Source: Rummeliibacillus stabekisii | Lineage (GTDB): Bacteria > Bacillota > Bacilli > Bacillales_A > Planococcaceae | DNA: 64,000 nt | Direction: 5' to 3' | Assembly: GCF_007988965.1 (NCBI RefSeq) | Contig: NZ_BJVD01000001.1 | Coordinates: 620,001-684,000, forward strand | In this document: one piece after another, positions 54,535 to 63,290 of the stretch | How positions within the stretch are numbered: position 1 is the stretch's first letter | Layout: every line of letters starts with the position of its first letter | Program-made: the position numbers and the translations under genes | The notes under the pieces: generated by a model | Databases searched by the model: none | The model's input: the letters and a program-made list of their open reading frames with translations, nothing else | What the model was told of the DNA's origin: nothing

Positions 54535-55788
54535 TTAGGCTCTTTCATAGCCCTTTTCAATTAATAGCTGAATTAAACGATAGAATGCAGATTTCGTTGC
54601 ACGAAGTCGATTTGTATTACGGCTGCCAGATAATTGGAGGCGATACGTATGCGGAGGCTCATCACCAATTGCAATACCAATCCATACAGTACCAGCTGGT
54701 TTATTACCGTGTGCTTGCGGACCTGCTGCGCCTGTTAAGCCAACGCCAATAGTCGAACCAAATTTCTCCTTCACTAAACGCGCCATTTCACTAGCACATT
54801 CACTGCTGACAACGCCATGCTGTTCAATCACTTCTTTCGCCATGCCTAATTGATTAATTTTTACTTGCTCATTATATGTGACCATTCCGCCGAGTAATGC
54901 TTCACCCACCCCCGGATTATTAGCCAGTTCTGCTTGGAATAGCCCAGCCGTTAAACTTTCAGCAGCAGCGATGGTTAATTCATTCTTCATCAGCATTTTA
55001 GTTAATACGCTTGATATAGAATCATCGTCTACCCCGTAAAAATAATCTCCTGCTATGTGTAAAATTTCTTCTTTGGCTACTCGAATTTTTTTCCATGCCT
55101 CTTCCGTCGTGTCGGCATTCGCTGTAATGCGTATTGTCACTTCACCATCAGAAGCTAATGGTGCTAGCGTTGGATTCGTTTGGTTTTCTAGTAAATGTTG
55201 AAGCTTATCTTCTAATTCAGCCTCGCCTATTCCGTAAAAACGAAGCACGTGAGAAACAATTTGGCCTTTTGAAACAAGAGAAGTAAGCAATGGCTTTGCT
55301 TCGAATTGGAACATGGGTTCAATTTCCTTCGGCGGGCCAGGTAAAAGAATGTAAGTGTGATTGCTCGCTGTATACATCATGCCAGGAGCCATGCCATTTC
55401 TATTAGCTAAAACATGCGAGCCTTTAAGAACAAGAGCTTGTTTGCGATTATTTTCAGTCATTGGTTTGTTTTGGTTTTGGAAGAATTCAACTATGCTTTT
55501 CATTGCATCCTTGTCTTCTTCGAGTTCAATATGTAAATGCTTTGCGATTGTTTCCTTTGTTAAGTCATCCTTCGTAGGTCCTAATCCACCTGAAAAAATA
55601 ATAAGGTCCGAGCGATTTTCTGCAATAGTAATTGCATCAAGTAGTCGATTTGGATTGTCACCTACAACAGTATGATAATAAACATTTATTCCGATTTCAG
55701 CTAATTGACTTGAAATAAACCGTGCGTTTGAATTAGTTATTTGACCTAACAATAATTCAGAACCCACAGCAATAATTTCTGCATTCAT
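54535..55788 (-). CDS. cinA: CinA-family protein (competence/damage-inducible)
   Basis: A 417-residue two-domain protein: N-terminal MoCF-like domain (AVGSELLLGQITNSNARF, SGGLGPTKDDLT) and C-terminal nicotinamide-mononucleotide deamidase-type domain (AAAESLTAGLFQAEL, VGLTGAAGPQ). In some bacteria CinA deamidates NMN and repairs damaged pyridine nucleotides; in B. subtilis it lies upstream of recA and is co-induced in competence. Here a terminator separates it from recA, although read-through is possible. Confidence 0.94.
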   Translation of the reverse strand: MNAEIIAVGSELLLGQITNSNARFISSQLAEIGINVYYHTVVGDNPNRLLDAITIAENRSDLIIFSGGLGPTKDDLTKETIAKHLHIELEEDKDAMKSIVEFFQNQNKPMTENNRKQALVLKGSHVLANRNGMAPGMMYTASNHTYILLPGPPKEIEPMFQFEAKPLLTSLVSKGQIVSHVLRFYGIGEAELEDKLQHLLENQTNPTLAPLASDGEVTIRITANADTTEEAWKKIRVAKEEILHIAGDYFYGVDDDSISSVLTKMLMKNELTIAAAESLTAGLFQAELANNPGVGEALLGGMVTYNEQVKINQLGMAKEVIEQHGVVSSECASEMARLVKEKFGSTIGVGLTGAAGPQAHGNKPAGTVWIGIAIGDEPPHTYRLQLSGSRNTNRLRATKSAFYRLIQLLIEKGYERA

Positions 55789-55824
55789 CTAAATTCATCT
55801 CCTTAGACATCTCTTCATTAGTAA

Positions 55825-55901
55825 AAAGACTCACCGTTCAGTATATGGAACGCCACGTTAGTGGTTGTACTGCTGCAAGCAACAGGACAAAATGAGTCTT
55901 T
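55825..55901 (-). terminator. Branched inverted-repeat element between pgsA and cinA, terminator-like
   Basis: A perfect 9-bp outer stem AAAGACTCA (55825-55833) / TGAGTCTTT (55893-55901) encloses 59 bases that contain further hairpins: CGTTC-8-GAACG, CCAC-4-GTGG and a weaker TTG/CAA arm. On the minus strand the outer stem runs into TTTTTAC, so it could terminate pgsA transcripts, but the branched loop is unusual for a simple terminator. Confidence 0.55.
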
Positions 55902-55934
55902 ATAGTATTTCCTTATTAAGTTTGAAATAAACCG

Positions 55935-56513
55935 CTATTTAGATTCTAACAAAATTTTTCGATTTAACCAGAAATAGTCGAGTCCAGACCAAATCGTAAA
56001 GATAAGGGCCACATACAACATAATTTGATCAAAAGGAATGCCCCACATAGCAAAAATAATATTATGAAGCAATAGGAAGGCAATAGCTAAAATTTGTGTC
56101 CAAGTTTTAATTTTGCCTAACTGATTAGCAGCAACTACTTCACCATGTTCTGCACAAATTAAGCGCAAGCCTGTAACTGCAAATTCTCGGCTGATAATAA
56201 TGATGATGACCCATGCAGGAGCATAGTCCAAACCAACCAATAAAATGAAAGCAGAGGATACTAGCAATTTATCTGCTAACGGATCTAAAAACTTCCCTAA
56301 GTTTGTCACTAGATTGTATTTTCTTGCATAATACCCGTCAATCCAGTCCGTCAATGACGCAATAATAAAGATTAAAGCTCCGACTAAATGCTCTACTGGC
56401 ATCGTAGCCCCTAACATAGTCAAATTGCCCCAATGAAAGTCGATTACCATTATTATTACAAATATCGGAATGAGACATACACGAGACACTGTAATTCTAT
56501 TAGGTATATTCAT
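55935..56513 (-). CDS. pgsA: CDP-diacylglycerol-glycerol-3-phosphate 3-phosphatidyltransferase
   Basis: Makes phosphatidylglycerophosphate, the first committed step to phosphatidylglycerol. The CDP-alcohol phosphotransferase motif DGx2ARx8Gx3Dx3D is complete in DWIDGYYARKYNLVTNLGKF and the following LDPLADK. Multiple membrane segments; 192 residues from ATG 56513 (AAAGGTG upstream). Order cinA-pgsA-ymfM is as in B. subtilis. Confidence 0.96.
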   Translation of the reverse strand: MNIPNRITVSRVCLIPIFVIIMVIDFHWGNLTMLGATMPVEHLVGALIFIIASLTDWIDGYYARKYNLVTNLGKFLDPLADKLLVSSAFILLVGLDYAPAWVIIIIISREFAVTGLRLICAEHGEVVAANQLGKIKTWTQILAIAFLLLHNIIFAMWGIPFDQIMLYVALIFTIWSGLDYFWLNRKILLESK

Positions 56514-56559
56514 GTAATTCACCTTTCTTGCAAAGGACAATCATCACTTTTATTGATGA

Positions 56560-57480
56560 CTACTCCTCTTCCTCCAATTTGATGACGATATTTTGAGTAT
56601 AGCGTTCTGTTGGAGATGCTGCAAACTTAATCTGCTTATTATTCACATAAATTGTACCATTAGGAGATGCGCCGAGCCTTACTCTTATGCTTTTCTTACC
56701 TGTTGCATCCATCTCTAAGACATCACCATTATTGTACATTTGGTCAGCTTTAAAATTTTTCGCTTGGCTTGAAATTTCATTACCGCTTTCATCTTGAATG
56801 CCAATCCATGTGCTACCAGTCACTTTTACTTTTACTTTCAAATCTTTCGTACCAGTTAAAGTATAAGTGGTTGTAATATTGTCGCTTTCTAATTTACCTT
56901 TGGAGATAAGCGGCTTCTCTTCTTTTTTCGAAGAGGTATTTTCTTCTTCTTTTGTATTCTCTTTTTCTTTATTTACGTTATCTTTTTGAGATGATTGCGC
57001 TTTATTTTTATGTGAAACATCAGTTGATTCAACATTCACATCTTGTTTAGGATCATCTACCACATCACTCTTAAAATTATGTTGTTTTAAGAACCAAATG
57101 GAGACAATAATAACAATAATAAATAGTGCAACAATAATTTTCGGCATCCAATCAACACTTTTTCTTGCTGCTTTTTTCGTCATGGCTCTCCGTTGTACAG
57201 GTTGAGATATAGGAGATGTTGCAGCACTTTGATCTGCAGATTTATTAGCTGGAATTTCACCTTTATATGTTTCTAGTAAGTCATTGCTATCCAGATCTAC
57301 TGCTTCCGCATATTGTTTAATGAAAGCCCGCACATAAAAGGATCCCGGCATAATACTGTAATTGCCTTCTTCAATGGCAGATAAATACCTTTTTTGGATT
57401 TTTGTGATTTCCTGTAAATCATCCAGACTATAACCTTTTGACATTCTCGCTTCTTTTAAACGAGTTCCTAATTCTGTCAA
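56560..57480 (-). CDS. rodZ: RodZ-like protein YmfM
   Basis: A bitopic protein of 306 residues: cytoplasmic Xre-type helix-turn-helix (about 1-70; SLDDLQEITKIQKRYLSAIEEG), transmembrane segment near 108-128, a low-complexity Lys/Ser/Glu/Asn linker (about 140-195) and an extracellular DUF4115 domain (about 198-303). RodZ links MreB to the elongation machinery and shapes rod cells. It starts at TTG 57480 behind AGGAAGGTG. Located between ymfK and pgsA as in B. subtilis. Confidence 0.9.
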   Translation of the reverse strand: MTELGTRLKEARMSKGYSLDDLQEITKIQKRYLSAIEEGNYSIMPGSFYVRAFIKQYAEAVDLDSNDLLETYKGEIPANKSADQSAATSPISQPVQRRAMTKKAARKSVDWMPKIIVALFIIVIIVSIWFLKQHNFKSDVVDDPKQDVNVESTDVSHKNKAQSSQKDNVNKEKENTKEEENTSSKKEEKPLISKGKLESDNITTTYTLTGTKDLKVKVKVTGSTWIGIQDESGNEISSQAKNFKADQMYNNGDVLEMDATGKKSIRVRLGASPNGTIYVNNKQIKFAASPTERYTQNIVIKLEEEE

Positions 57481-57497
57481 TGATATACACCTTCCTG

Positions 57498-58304
57498 TTA
57501 AAAATTAAATCCTCCAAATCCACCGAAATTACTTGGGTCTTGCATGAAATCTTTATCCTGCTCCAACAACTTATATGTAATTTCTTCATCTGGATGATGT
57601 CTTAGTTCGATAATGTAGTCAAAGTCTTCAATTGTGTATTCGGATTGCTGAACAAAGACATCAGGATGTTCCACCACTATAATTGTTGGTAATTGCATAA
57701 TTTCTCGTACTAACTGTTTATGCCCTTCATCTGTTGAACGTCTCGTCACCACGCCATCTAAAATAAACACATTGTTACTGTTAAATTCATCGCCAAGCAA
57801 CCGATTGCGTAATGTTTGTTTTATCATAGTAGACGATAAAAATAGCCAACGTTTATTTGCAGAAACACTTGCGGCTACGATTGATTCAGTTTTGCCAACT
57901 CTTGGCATACCACGTATACCGATCAACTTGCGGCCATCTTTTTTATAAAGTTCCGCCAAAAAATCGACCAACAAACCAAGTTCATCTCTTACAAAACGAA
58001 ACGTCTTTTTTTCATCTGCTTCACGTTGAATATAACGACCATGTCGAATGGCTAAGCGGTCCCTTGTTGTCGGCTGCCTAAACTTAGTTACTCTAATCGT
58101 TTCCATCGTTGAAATAATGTTTTTAAAACGTTCAATTTGCTCGTCCTTTTCAGCACGTAGTAGCATTCCGCGCCTGACTTGGTCCACTCCGTTAATAGTA
58201 ACGATGTTCACTCTCAGCATACCTAATAGCGATGCAATATCCCCTAGCAATCCGGGGCGGTTGATTTGTATTTCGTATTCAAAATACCATTCTCTCACAT
58301 TCAA
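57498..58304 (-). CDS. ymfK: YmfK-like protein (DUF3388, ACT-like plus P-loop)
   Basis: A 268-residue protein with an N-terminal ACT-like regulatory region (about 5-75; INRPGLLGDIASLLGMLRVNI) and a P-loop GMPRVGKTES (about 131-140) in an ATPase-like C-terminal part. It ends in a Gly/Phe-rich tail (NFGGFGGFNF). Function unknown; the gene is conserved next to ymfM. The neighbour ymfJ (DUF3243), usually between ymfI and ymfK, is missing. Confidence 0.88.
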   Translation of the reverse strand: MNVREWYFEYEIQINRPGLLGDIASLLGMLRVNIVTINGVDQVRRGMLLRAEKDEQIERFKNIISTMETIRVTKFRQPTTRDRLAIRHGRYIQREADEKKTFRFVRDELGLLVDFLAELYKKDGRKLIGIRGMPRVGKTESIVAASVSANKRWLFLSSTMIKQTLRNRLLGDEFNSNNVFILDGVVTRRSTDEGHKQLVREIMQLPTIIVVEHPDVFVQQSEYTIEDFDYIIELRHHPDEEITYKLLEQDKDFMQDPSNFGGFGGFNF

Positions 58305-58756
58305 CGTTCCCTTCTATTAAAAGACGCATGATACCTTTTCTATGTTCCATAATAGCCGATTTTTCTACATAAGAAAAGAAAAAGAGAGAGAATTCCCCCT
58401 TTTTCCACTCAAGTATTTTAATTGACGACAAGAGCCTTGTTTGACGTTTTTTCCATTCGGGAAGAAATGAAAGATAAAAGTCTTAGCTACAAATATATTT
58501 ATGGAAATATTGTAATCTAAAGCAAACAATAACTAAGGACGAATAGTACTCTATATTACAAAAAATTAGAAAGTCTTCTATATGCATTTCATAATATTTG
58601 ATACTAATATTCCCTCATGTAAAGTCTTTTATTATTAAATTGAAATGAGAGGAATTACTTGAGGTAATAAGTGAAGCTTTTTATAATTCTAAAAAAGGTA
58701 ACAGACCCTCCAAAAATATACCATATATGTCTGCACCTTTAGGTTGTAAGCAATCA
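58305..58756. other. 452-base gap where ymfJ would be expected
   Basis: No open frame resembling the ~85-residue DUF3243 protein YmfJ was found on either strand. The right end holds the ymfI terminator. The rest is AT-rich, with no repeat or RNA gene that I can support; it should contain the ymfK promoter, but no clear -35/-10 pair was identified. Confidence 0.5.
58690..58750 (-). terminator. Terminator after ymfI
   Basis: Interrupted stem AAAGGT-x2-CAGAC (58694-58706) with GTCTG-x-ACCTTT (58739-58750) and TTTTTTAG on the minus strand; the loop is long (32 bases). Confidence 0.6.
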
Positions 58757-59485
58757 TTAAATATACCAGCCACCATTTAATCGAAGTATTTGGCCTGTCA
58801 TGTAATCCGCTTTGCCAGATAGTAAAAAATCGACCAAATATGCGACCTCCTCTGGTTTCCCTCCACGTGCTAATGGGATTTCTTCTATTAGACTAGCCTT
58901 CTCATCTTCCGATAAATGTCCATTCATTTTGGTCTCGATAAAACCAGGAGCCACAGCATTTACACGAATGCCATTATATGCAACTTCTTTTGCATATGCT
59001 TTCACAAACGTATGGATTGCTCCTTTTGCTGCGGAGTACACAGATTCAAATGATCCGCCTGCCTCTCCCCAAATAGAACCAATAAAAGTAACATAACTAA
59101 TCTCATGCTGGCGTAATTTTTGAGATAGAATCCCTATTAACTGTATTGGTGTTTCAACATGCACTTGAAAAAGATAACCCATTTCATTTGCATCGGTATC
59201 TTCACAAAGCTTGTATAGCGCATGGCCGCTAGCAATGACTATAGCATGTATTGTAAAAATCGACTGGCTAATTTGTTCAGCTGCTTCTTCTTTTGATAAA
59301 TCAGCTCGTATCGGCATGAATTCTTGCTTGGGATACTGTTGAATCAATTCTTCAGCCAGCTGCTGCATCCCAGCGACATTGTGGTTATATTGCATATATA
59401 AAGACCAGCCGTTCGCTGCCAACTCACTACAAATGGCACTCCCGATTGAACCGGAAGCGCCTAATACTAATGCAAATTTTTTCAT
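58757..59485 (-). CDS. ymfI: Short-chain dehydrogenase YmfI (EF-P 5-aminopentanone reductase)
   Basis: SDR-fold reductase of 242 residues: cofactor motif GASGSIGSA (10-18), catalytic Ser region VTFIGSIWGEAGG, catalytic YSAAKGA (Tyr/Lys) and the late PGFIETKM. B. subtilis YmfI reduces the 5-aminopentanone group on elongation factor P to 5-aminopentanol, important for swarming. Its ATG overlaps the ymfH stop (4 bases). YnbB, another protein linked to this modification, is also encoded in the window. Confidence 0.9.
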   Translation of the reverse strand: MKKFALVLGASGSIGSAICSELAANGWSLYMQYNHNVAGMQQLAEELIQQYPKQEFMPIRADLSKEEAAEQISQSIFTIHAIVIASGHALYKLCEDTDANEMGYLFQVHVETPIQLIGILSQKLRQHEISYVTFIGSIWGEAGGSFESVYSAAKGAIHTFVKAYAKEVAYNGIRVNAVAPGFIETKMNGHLSEDEKASLIEEIPLARGGKPEEVAYLVDFLLSGKADYMTGQILRLNGGWYI

Positions 59486-60792
59486 TTGGATTCTTCTTTT
59501 TCTTTTGAAAGCGGCAATATCGTAAATACAGTTTGTTGAGATTCACCTTGCAAGGATTGGAACGCTTTTTGAACATCAGACACGTTCAATTCTTCAATGA
59601 CTTCTACCGAATCAAACAGATTCATTTCATTAAATTTATAACGCGTAAATTGATTAGCGATATACTCAATCGAATTAAGAGCTCTTAGGTTAAAGCCGAT
59701 TCGTCTGCGTTTTACCCTTTCTAATTCTTCTTCACCAAACGGCCACTTTTCTTCCGCTTTCTGTAATTGGTCTTTAATCGCTTCCACTAATTTATCCGGC
59801 TTATGTGTATCGGAGCTAATCATAGCAAACCCAAAACCATGTTCCAATGAAAAGTCATAGGAGTAGGATTCGTCGATTAAACCTTCATCATAAACTTTTG
59901 TATAAAAATCAGATGAGCGGCCAAACAAAACGTCTAAAGCTAAACTAATAGCAAGTTCATTTTTTAGCATCTCACGACCAGACAAATCTGTTTCTTTCGC
60001 TTTCAACCCGACAGATACCTTAGACTTTGATACATCCATATGAAGAGTTCGTTCAGGAATCGCAACTTCTTTTGGTTCTGATACTTCGATTCGTTTAATT
60101 TCTTCAGGTTTTTCAAAAGTCTTTTTAGCTTGGTTACTCTTGATGAGATCAAGCATTTCTTCTGGCTCAAGTGCTCCAATAGCAAATAACAGCATATTGG
60201 ATGGATGATAGAACGTGTGGTAGCAAGTGTATAAATGTTCTGCCGTAATTTTATCAATAGATTCTACAGTTCCCGCAATATCAATCTTTACAGGATGTTC
60301 TTTAAACATATTTTCAATTGTGCCAAAGTATAAGCGCCAATCAGGCTGGTCATCATACATAGTGATTTCTTGCCCGATAATACCTTTTTCCTTATTTACA
60401 GTTTTCTCTGTAAAGTATGGTTCTTGGACAAAATCTAATAAAGTTTCTGTACTCTCTTTGACATTATTAGTAGCTGAGAATAAATAAGCAGTTCTTGTAA
60501 ATGACGTAAAGGCATTTGCCGAAGCACCATATTGGCTAAACTTTTGAAAGACATCTCCATCTTCTTTTTCAAACATCTTATGTTCTAAAAAGTGCGCAAT
60601 GCCATCAGGGACTGTAACAGCCTCTTTTTCACCAAGCGGTACAAACGAGCGGTCCACTGAACCGTATTTTGTAGTAAAGGTTACAAACGTTTTAGAAAAT
60701 CCTTTTTTCGGCAAAATATAAACGTCTAGACCATTTTCAAGCTTTTCATAATAAAGCGTCTCATCTAATTGCTCAAAATAAATTGGTTCCAT
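59482..60792 (-). CDS. ymfH: M16-family zinc peptidase YmfH (catalytic subunit)
   Basis: A 436-residue inverzincin-type peptidase with the intact zinc motif H-F-L-E-H (H67, E70, H71) and the downstream Glu region NKEKGIIGQEITMY. It pairs with the motif-less YmfF next door; their coding sequences overlap by one base. The substrate is unknown; M16 pairs of this kind process small peptides in other bacteria. Confidence 0.92.
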   Translation of the reverse strand: MEPIYFEQLDETLYYEKLENGLDVYILPKKGFSKTFVTFTTKYGSVDRSFVPLGEKEAVTVPDGIAHFLEHKMFEKEDGDVFQKFSQYGASANAFTSFTRTAYLFSATNNVKESTETLLDFVQEPYFTEKTVNKEKGIIGQEITMYDDQPDWRLYFGTIENMFKEHPVKIDIAGTVESIDKITAEHLYTCYHTFYHPSNMLLFAIGALEPEEMLDLIKSNQAKKTFEKPEEIKRIEVSEPKEVAIPERTLHMDVSKSKVSVGLKAKETDLSGREMLKNELAISLALDVLFGRSSDFYTKVYDEGLIDESYSYDFSLEHGFGFAMISSDTHKPDKLVEAIKDQLQKAEEKWPFGEEELERVKRRRIGFNLRALNSIEYIANQFTRYKFNEMNLFDSVEVIEELNVSDVQKAFQSLQGESQQTVFTILPLSKEKEESK

Positions 60793-62060
60793 TATTTTTT
60801 CTCCTCCATTCCACTTAAGAAATAGACGGTTTCTTTATGCAATTGCTTTGCCATATCGACTATATCTTCCTTTGTCACGGCTTTCCATTTTTCCTGCCAA
60901 TGCTCGACTTTGAATACTGGATCTAATTCTTTGTATTGATCGTAAATTTCGATTTGACCACGCGCTGAATCCAACGCTTCTTTTAATTGGTTTTGAAGCA
61001 TTGCTTTTGTTTGGCTTATTTCCAAGTCTGTAATTTCACCACGAGACATGGCCTCTAATTGTTCGTCGATTAATTGTGTCGCTTTTTTCTCGTTTTCAGT
61101 ATCAATGCCTGACATCACATAAACCAAGCCATATTGTGCAGAATACGAACTTGAGCAGTAATAGGCCATACTCTCTTTTTCACGAACATTCATAAATAAT
61201 TTTGAATGTGGGTAGCCACCAAAGATGCCATTGAAAATTTGCATTTTCGGGAAATCAGCATCAGTAAAGAAAACAGGAACAGTAAAACCAATATGCAATT
61301 TGCCTTGTTTCATTTCTTGTTTTTCATGCACATAAGATTCTGTTGGCTGGATTTTTGGCAATTCATTCTGTTGGAAAGGGGCTTTGCGATCTTGGAATGG
61401 TAAGGCTGTTTTCAAATCAGCTATCATTTTCTCTTCGTCGATATCGCCAACTACATATATATCAATCACATCTTCAGCAATCATGCGTTGATATGTATTA
61501 GTTAATGATTGGGGTGTAATCGCTTCAACTGCAGGGATTGTGCCATTTGCAGAAATAGAAGCAGGATGGTCAGGTGCCAAAAAGTGATTTAAGCGATTTT
61601 GAGCATAACGTGATTTTTCATCAAAAATAGATTGAATCCGTTCTCTCACCATTTCTTTTTCACGTGCTACGATATTTTCTTTGAATTCTCCATTTACAAA
61701 GTTAGGGTCGAATAGGACCGTGTTCATCAATTCTAATACATGGTCCAGCACATCACCGTGTTGTAAATAGTGGTCATTAACCGTTTCAACATTTAACAAT
61801 ACTGTATGTTCATTGCCTTTTTTCGTTGTATCTAGGTAAAGGACTGTTCCATATAAATCATCTAAATGCATTCTCATACTTGCAGGTGATGGGTACTTGG
61901 CATTACTGTGTTGTAAAACATTTGTTAATACAGTTCTTTCTGCTGCCTCTTCTACTTGTAAAGGCCTACGGAATTTAATCGAAAAATTAATGGTTTTGAA
62001 TTGATCAGTTGATCTTGTATGAATATAAACGTCTTTTGCTATTTCTGTCGTTTTAAACAT
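60792..62060 (-). CDS. ymfF: M16-family peptidase-like protein YmfF (non-catalytic subunit)
   Basis: A 422-residue M16-fold protein in which the HXXEH zinc motif is replaced (the corresponding stretch reads TVLTNVLQHSNAKYPS), so it should lack catalysis. The C-terminal half contains the typical RxxY-like substrate-binding region (ESMAYYCSSSYSAQYG). It heads the ymfF-ymfH-ymfI unit; GGAGGGG precedes the ATG. Confidence 0.9.
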   Translation of the reverse strand: MFKTTEIAKDVYIHTRSTDQFKTINFSIKFRRPLQVEEAAERTVLTNVLQHSNAKYPSPASMRMHLDDLYGTVLYLDTTKKGNEHTVLLNVETVNDHYLQHGDVLDHVLELMNTVLFDPNFVNGEFKENIVAREKEMVRERIQSIFDEKSRYAQNRLNHFLAPDHPASISANGTIPAVEAITPQSLTNTYQRMIAEDVIDIYVVGDIDEEKMIADLKTALPFQDRKAPFQQNELPKIQPTESYVHEKQEMKQGKLHIGFTVPVFFTDADFPKMQIFNGIFGGYPHSKLFMNVREKESMAYYCSSSYSAQYGLVYVMSGIDTENEKKATQLIDEQLEAMSRGEITDLEISQTKAMLQNQLKEALDSARGQIEIYDQYKELDPVFKVEHWQEKWKAVTKEDIVDMAKQLHKETVYFLSGMEEKK

Positions 62061-62103
62061 TCAAACCCCTCCTATCTAATTAATATAACAATCCATTACT
62101 CCA

Positions 62104-62133
62104 ACTATACATGCCAATTGAATAAAATTGCAA
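62104..62133 (-). promoter_or_regulatory. Candidate promoter of ymfF-ymfH-ymfI
   Basis: TTGCAA (62128-62133), 18-base spacer, TATAGT (62104-62109) on the minus strand, about 44 bases before the ymfF ATG. Confidence 0.4.
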
Positions 62134-62285
62134 CTATTGTAAATGAGATGGATTATGGGTGTTGCTTACAGTTCTTGAACAGTATTAACTGAGTTAAAAG
62201 ATGACAATCAATAACTAATGGTTTCTTTATCAGTAGGTAGAAATACTAACAAACTACTAACCGGAAATACACTTATGATTTCCAC

Positions 62286-62326
62286 AAAAAAAGACTACAC
62301 AGTACAACGACTGCATAGTCTCTTTT
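62286..62326 (-). terminator. Terminator after nupQ
   Basis: Interrupted stem AGACTA-x3-AGT with ACT-x3-TAGTCT (62292-62321) and TTTTTTT on the minus strand, close to the nupQ stop. Confidence 0.75.
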
Positions 62327-62329
62327 AAA

Positions 62330-63289
62330 TTATCTTTTGCCTTTAATATATGGTGTACCCGAAGCTTTTGGTGCTTTGGCTTTTCCAATAAATCCAGCAA
62401 GTGCTAGTATTGTTAAAACGTAAGGCAAGATTAATAGAATAACTTGAGGCACATCTTTTACATAAGGGATTGAAGCACCAGCAATACTTAACGATTGTGC
62501 TAGACCAAAGAATAGCGCAGCCCCAAGAGCGCCTAGTGGATGCCATTTACCAAAGATCATAGCAGCAAGTGCCATGAAACCTTGACCGCTAATGGTTGTC
62601 GCGCTGAAGTTCCCAGCGATTGCTTGAGCGTAAATCGCCCCACCAATACCACCTAATGCACCAGAAATCATTACTGCAATATAACGCATTTTGGTAACAT
62701 TAACACCCATTGTATCAGCTGCCATTGGGTGCTCCCCAACAGAACGTAGGCGTAAGCCAAAAGGTGTTTTATAAATAATAAACCATGCAATAAACGCTAC
62801 GACAATCGCAAAGATGGACGTACCGTATACATCTGTAAAGAACATTTTTCCAAGCAGTGGGATGTCCTTTAAAACCGGTATATCAAAACGAGAGAAACGT
62901 TCAGAAATTGAATCTGTTTGACCTTTATCATAAATCATTTTAATGGAGAAAACAGCTACTGCTAATCCTAATAAGTTTAGCGCAACCCCTGCTACTGTTT
63001 GGTCAGCTCGGAATGAAACAGCTGCAACAGCAAGGATTAAAGAAAAGACCGCACCTACAGCCAATGCAACAAGCAGGCCAACCCATGGCGTCCATCCGCC
63101 AAGTGTAGCAGCATACTTTAAGTTGAATACAATACTGCTGAATGCGCCGATAATCATAACCCCTTCAAGTCCAATATTGACAACGCCTGATCGTTCAGTA
63201 AATACGCCGCCAATGGCTGTCATGATCAATGGTGCTGCATAGTAGATTGCAGAAGGAATAATAAAATATAACACATCTAAAAAGCTCAT
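62330..63289 (-). CDS. nupQ: Nucleoside ABC transporter permease NupQ-like
   Basis: A 319-residue inner-membrane permease of the BmpA-associated nucleoside importer family (BPD_transp_2), with about nine hydrophobic segments. Marks include ERSGVVNIGLEGVMIIGAF, GVALNLLGLAVAVF and LRSVGEHPMAADTMGVNV. In B. subtilis NupNOPQ imports guanosine, and related systems carry several nucleosides. It begins one base after the nupP stop. Imported nucleosides could feed pdp and deoB, encoded elsewhere in the window. Confidence 0.88.
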   Translation of the reverse strand: MSFLDVLYFIIPSAIYYAAPLIMTAIGGVFTERSGVVNIGLEGVMIIGAFSSIVFNLKYAATLGGWTPWVGLLVALAVGAVFSLILAVAAVSFRADQTVAGVALNLLGLAVAVFSIKMIYDKGQTDSISERFSRFDIPVLKDIPLLGKMFFTDVYGTSIFAIVVAFIAWFIIYKTPFGLRLRSVGEHPMAADTMGVNVTKMRYIAVMISGALGGIGGAIYAQAIAGNFSATTISGQGFMALAAMIFGKWHPLGALGAALFFGLAQSLSIAGASIPYVKDVPQVILLILPYVLTILALAGFIGKAKAPKASGTPYIKGKR

Positions 63290-63290
63290 G

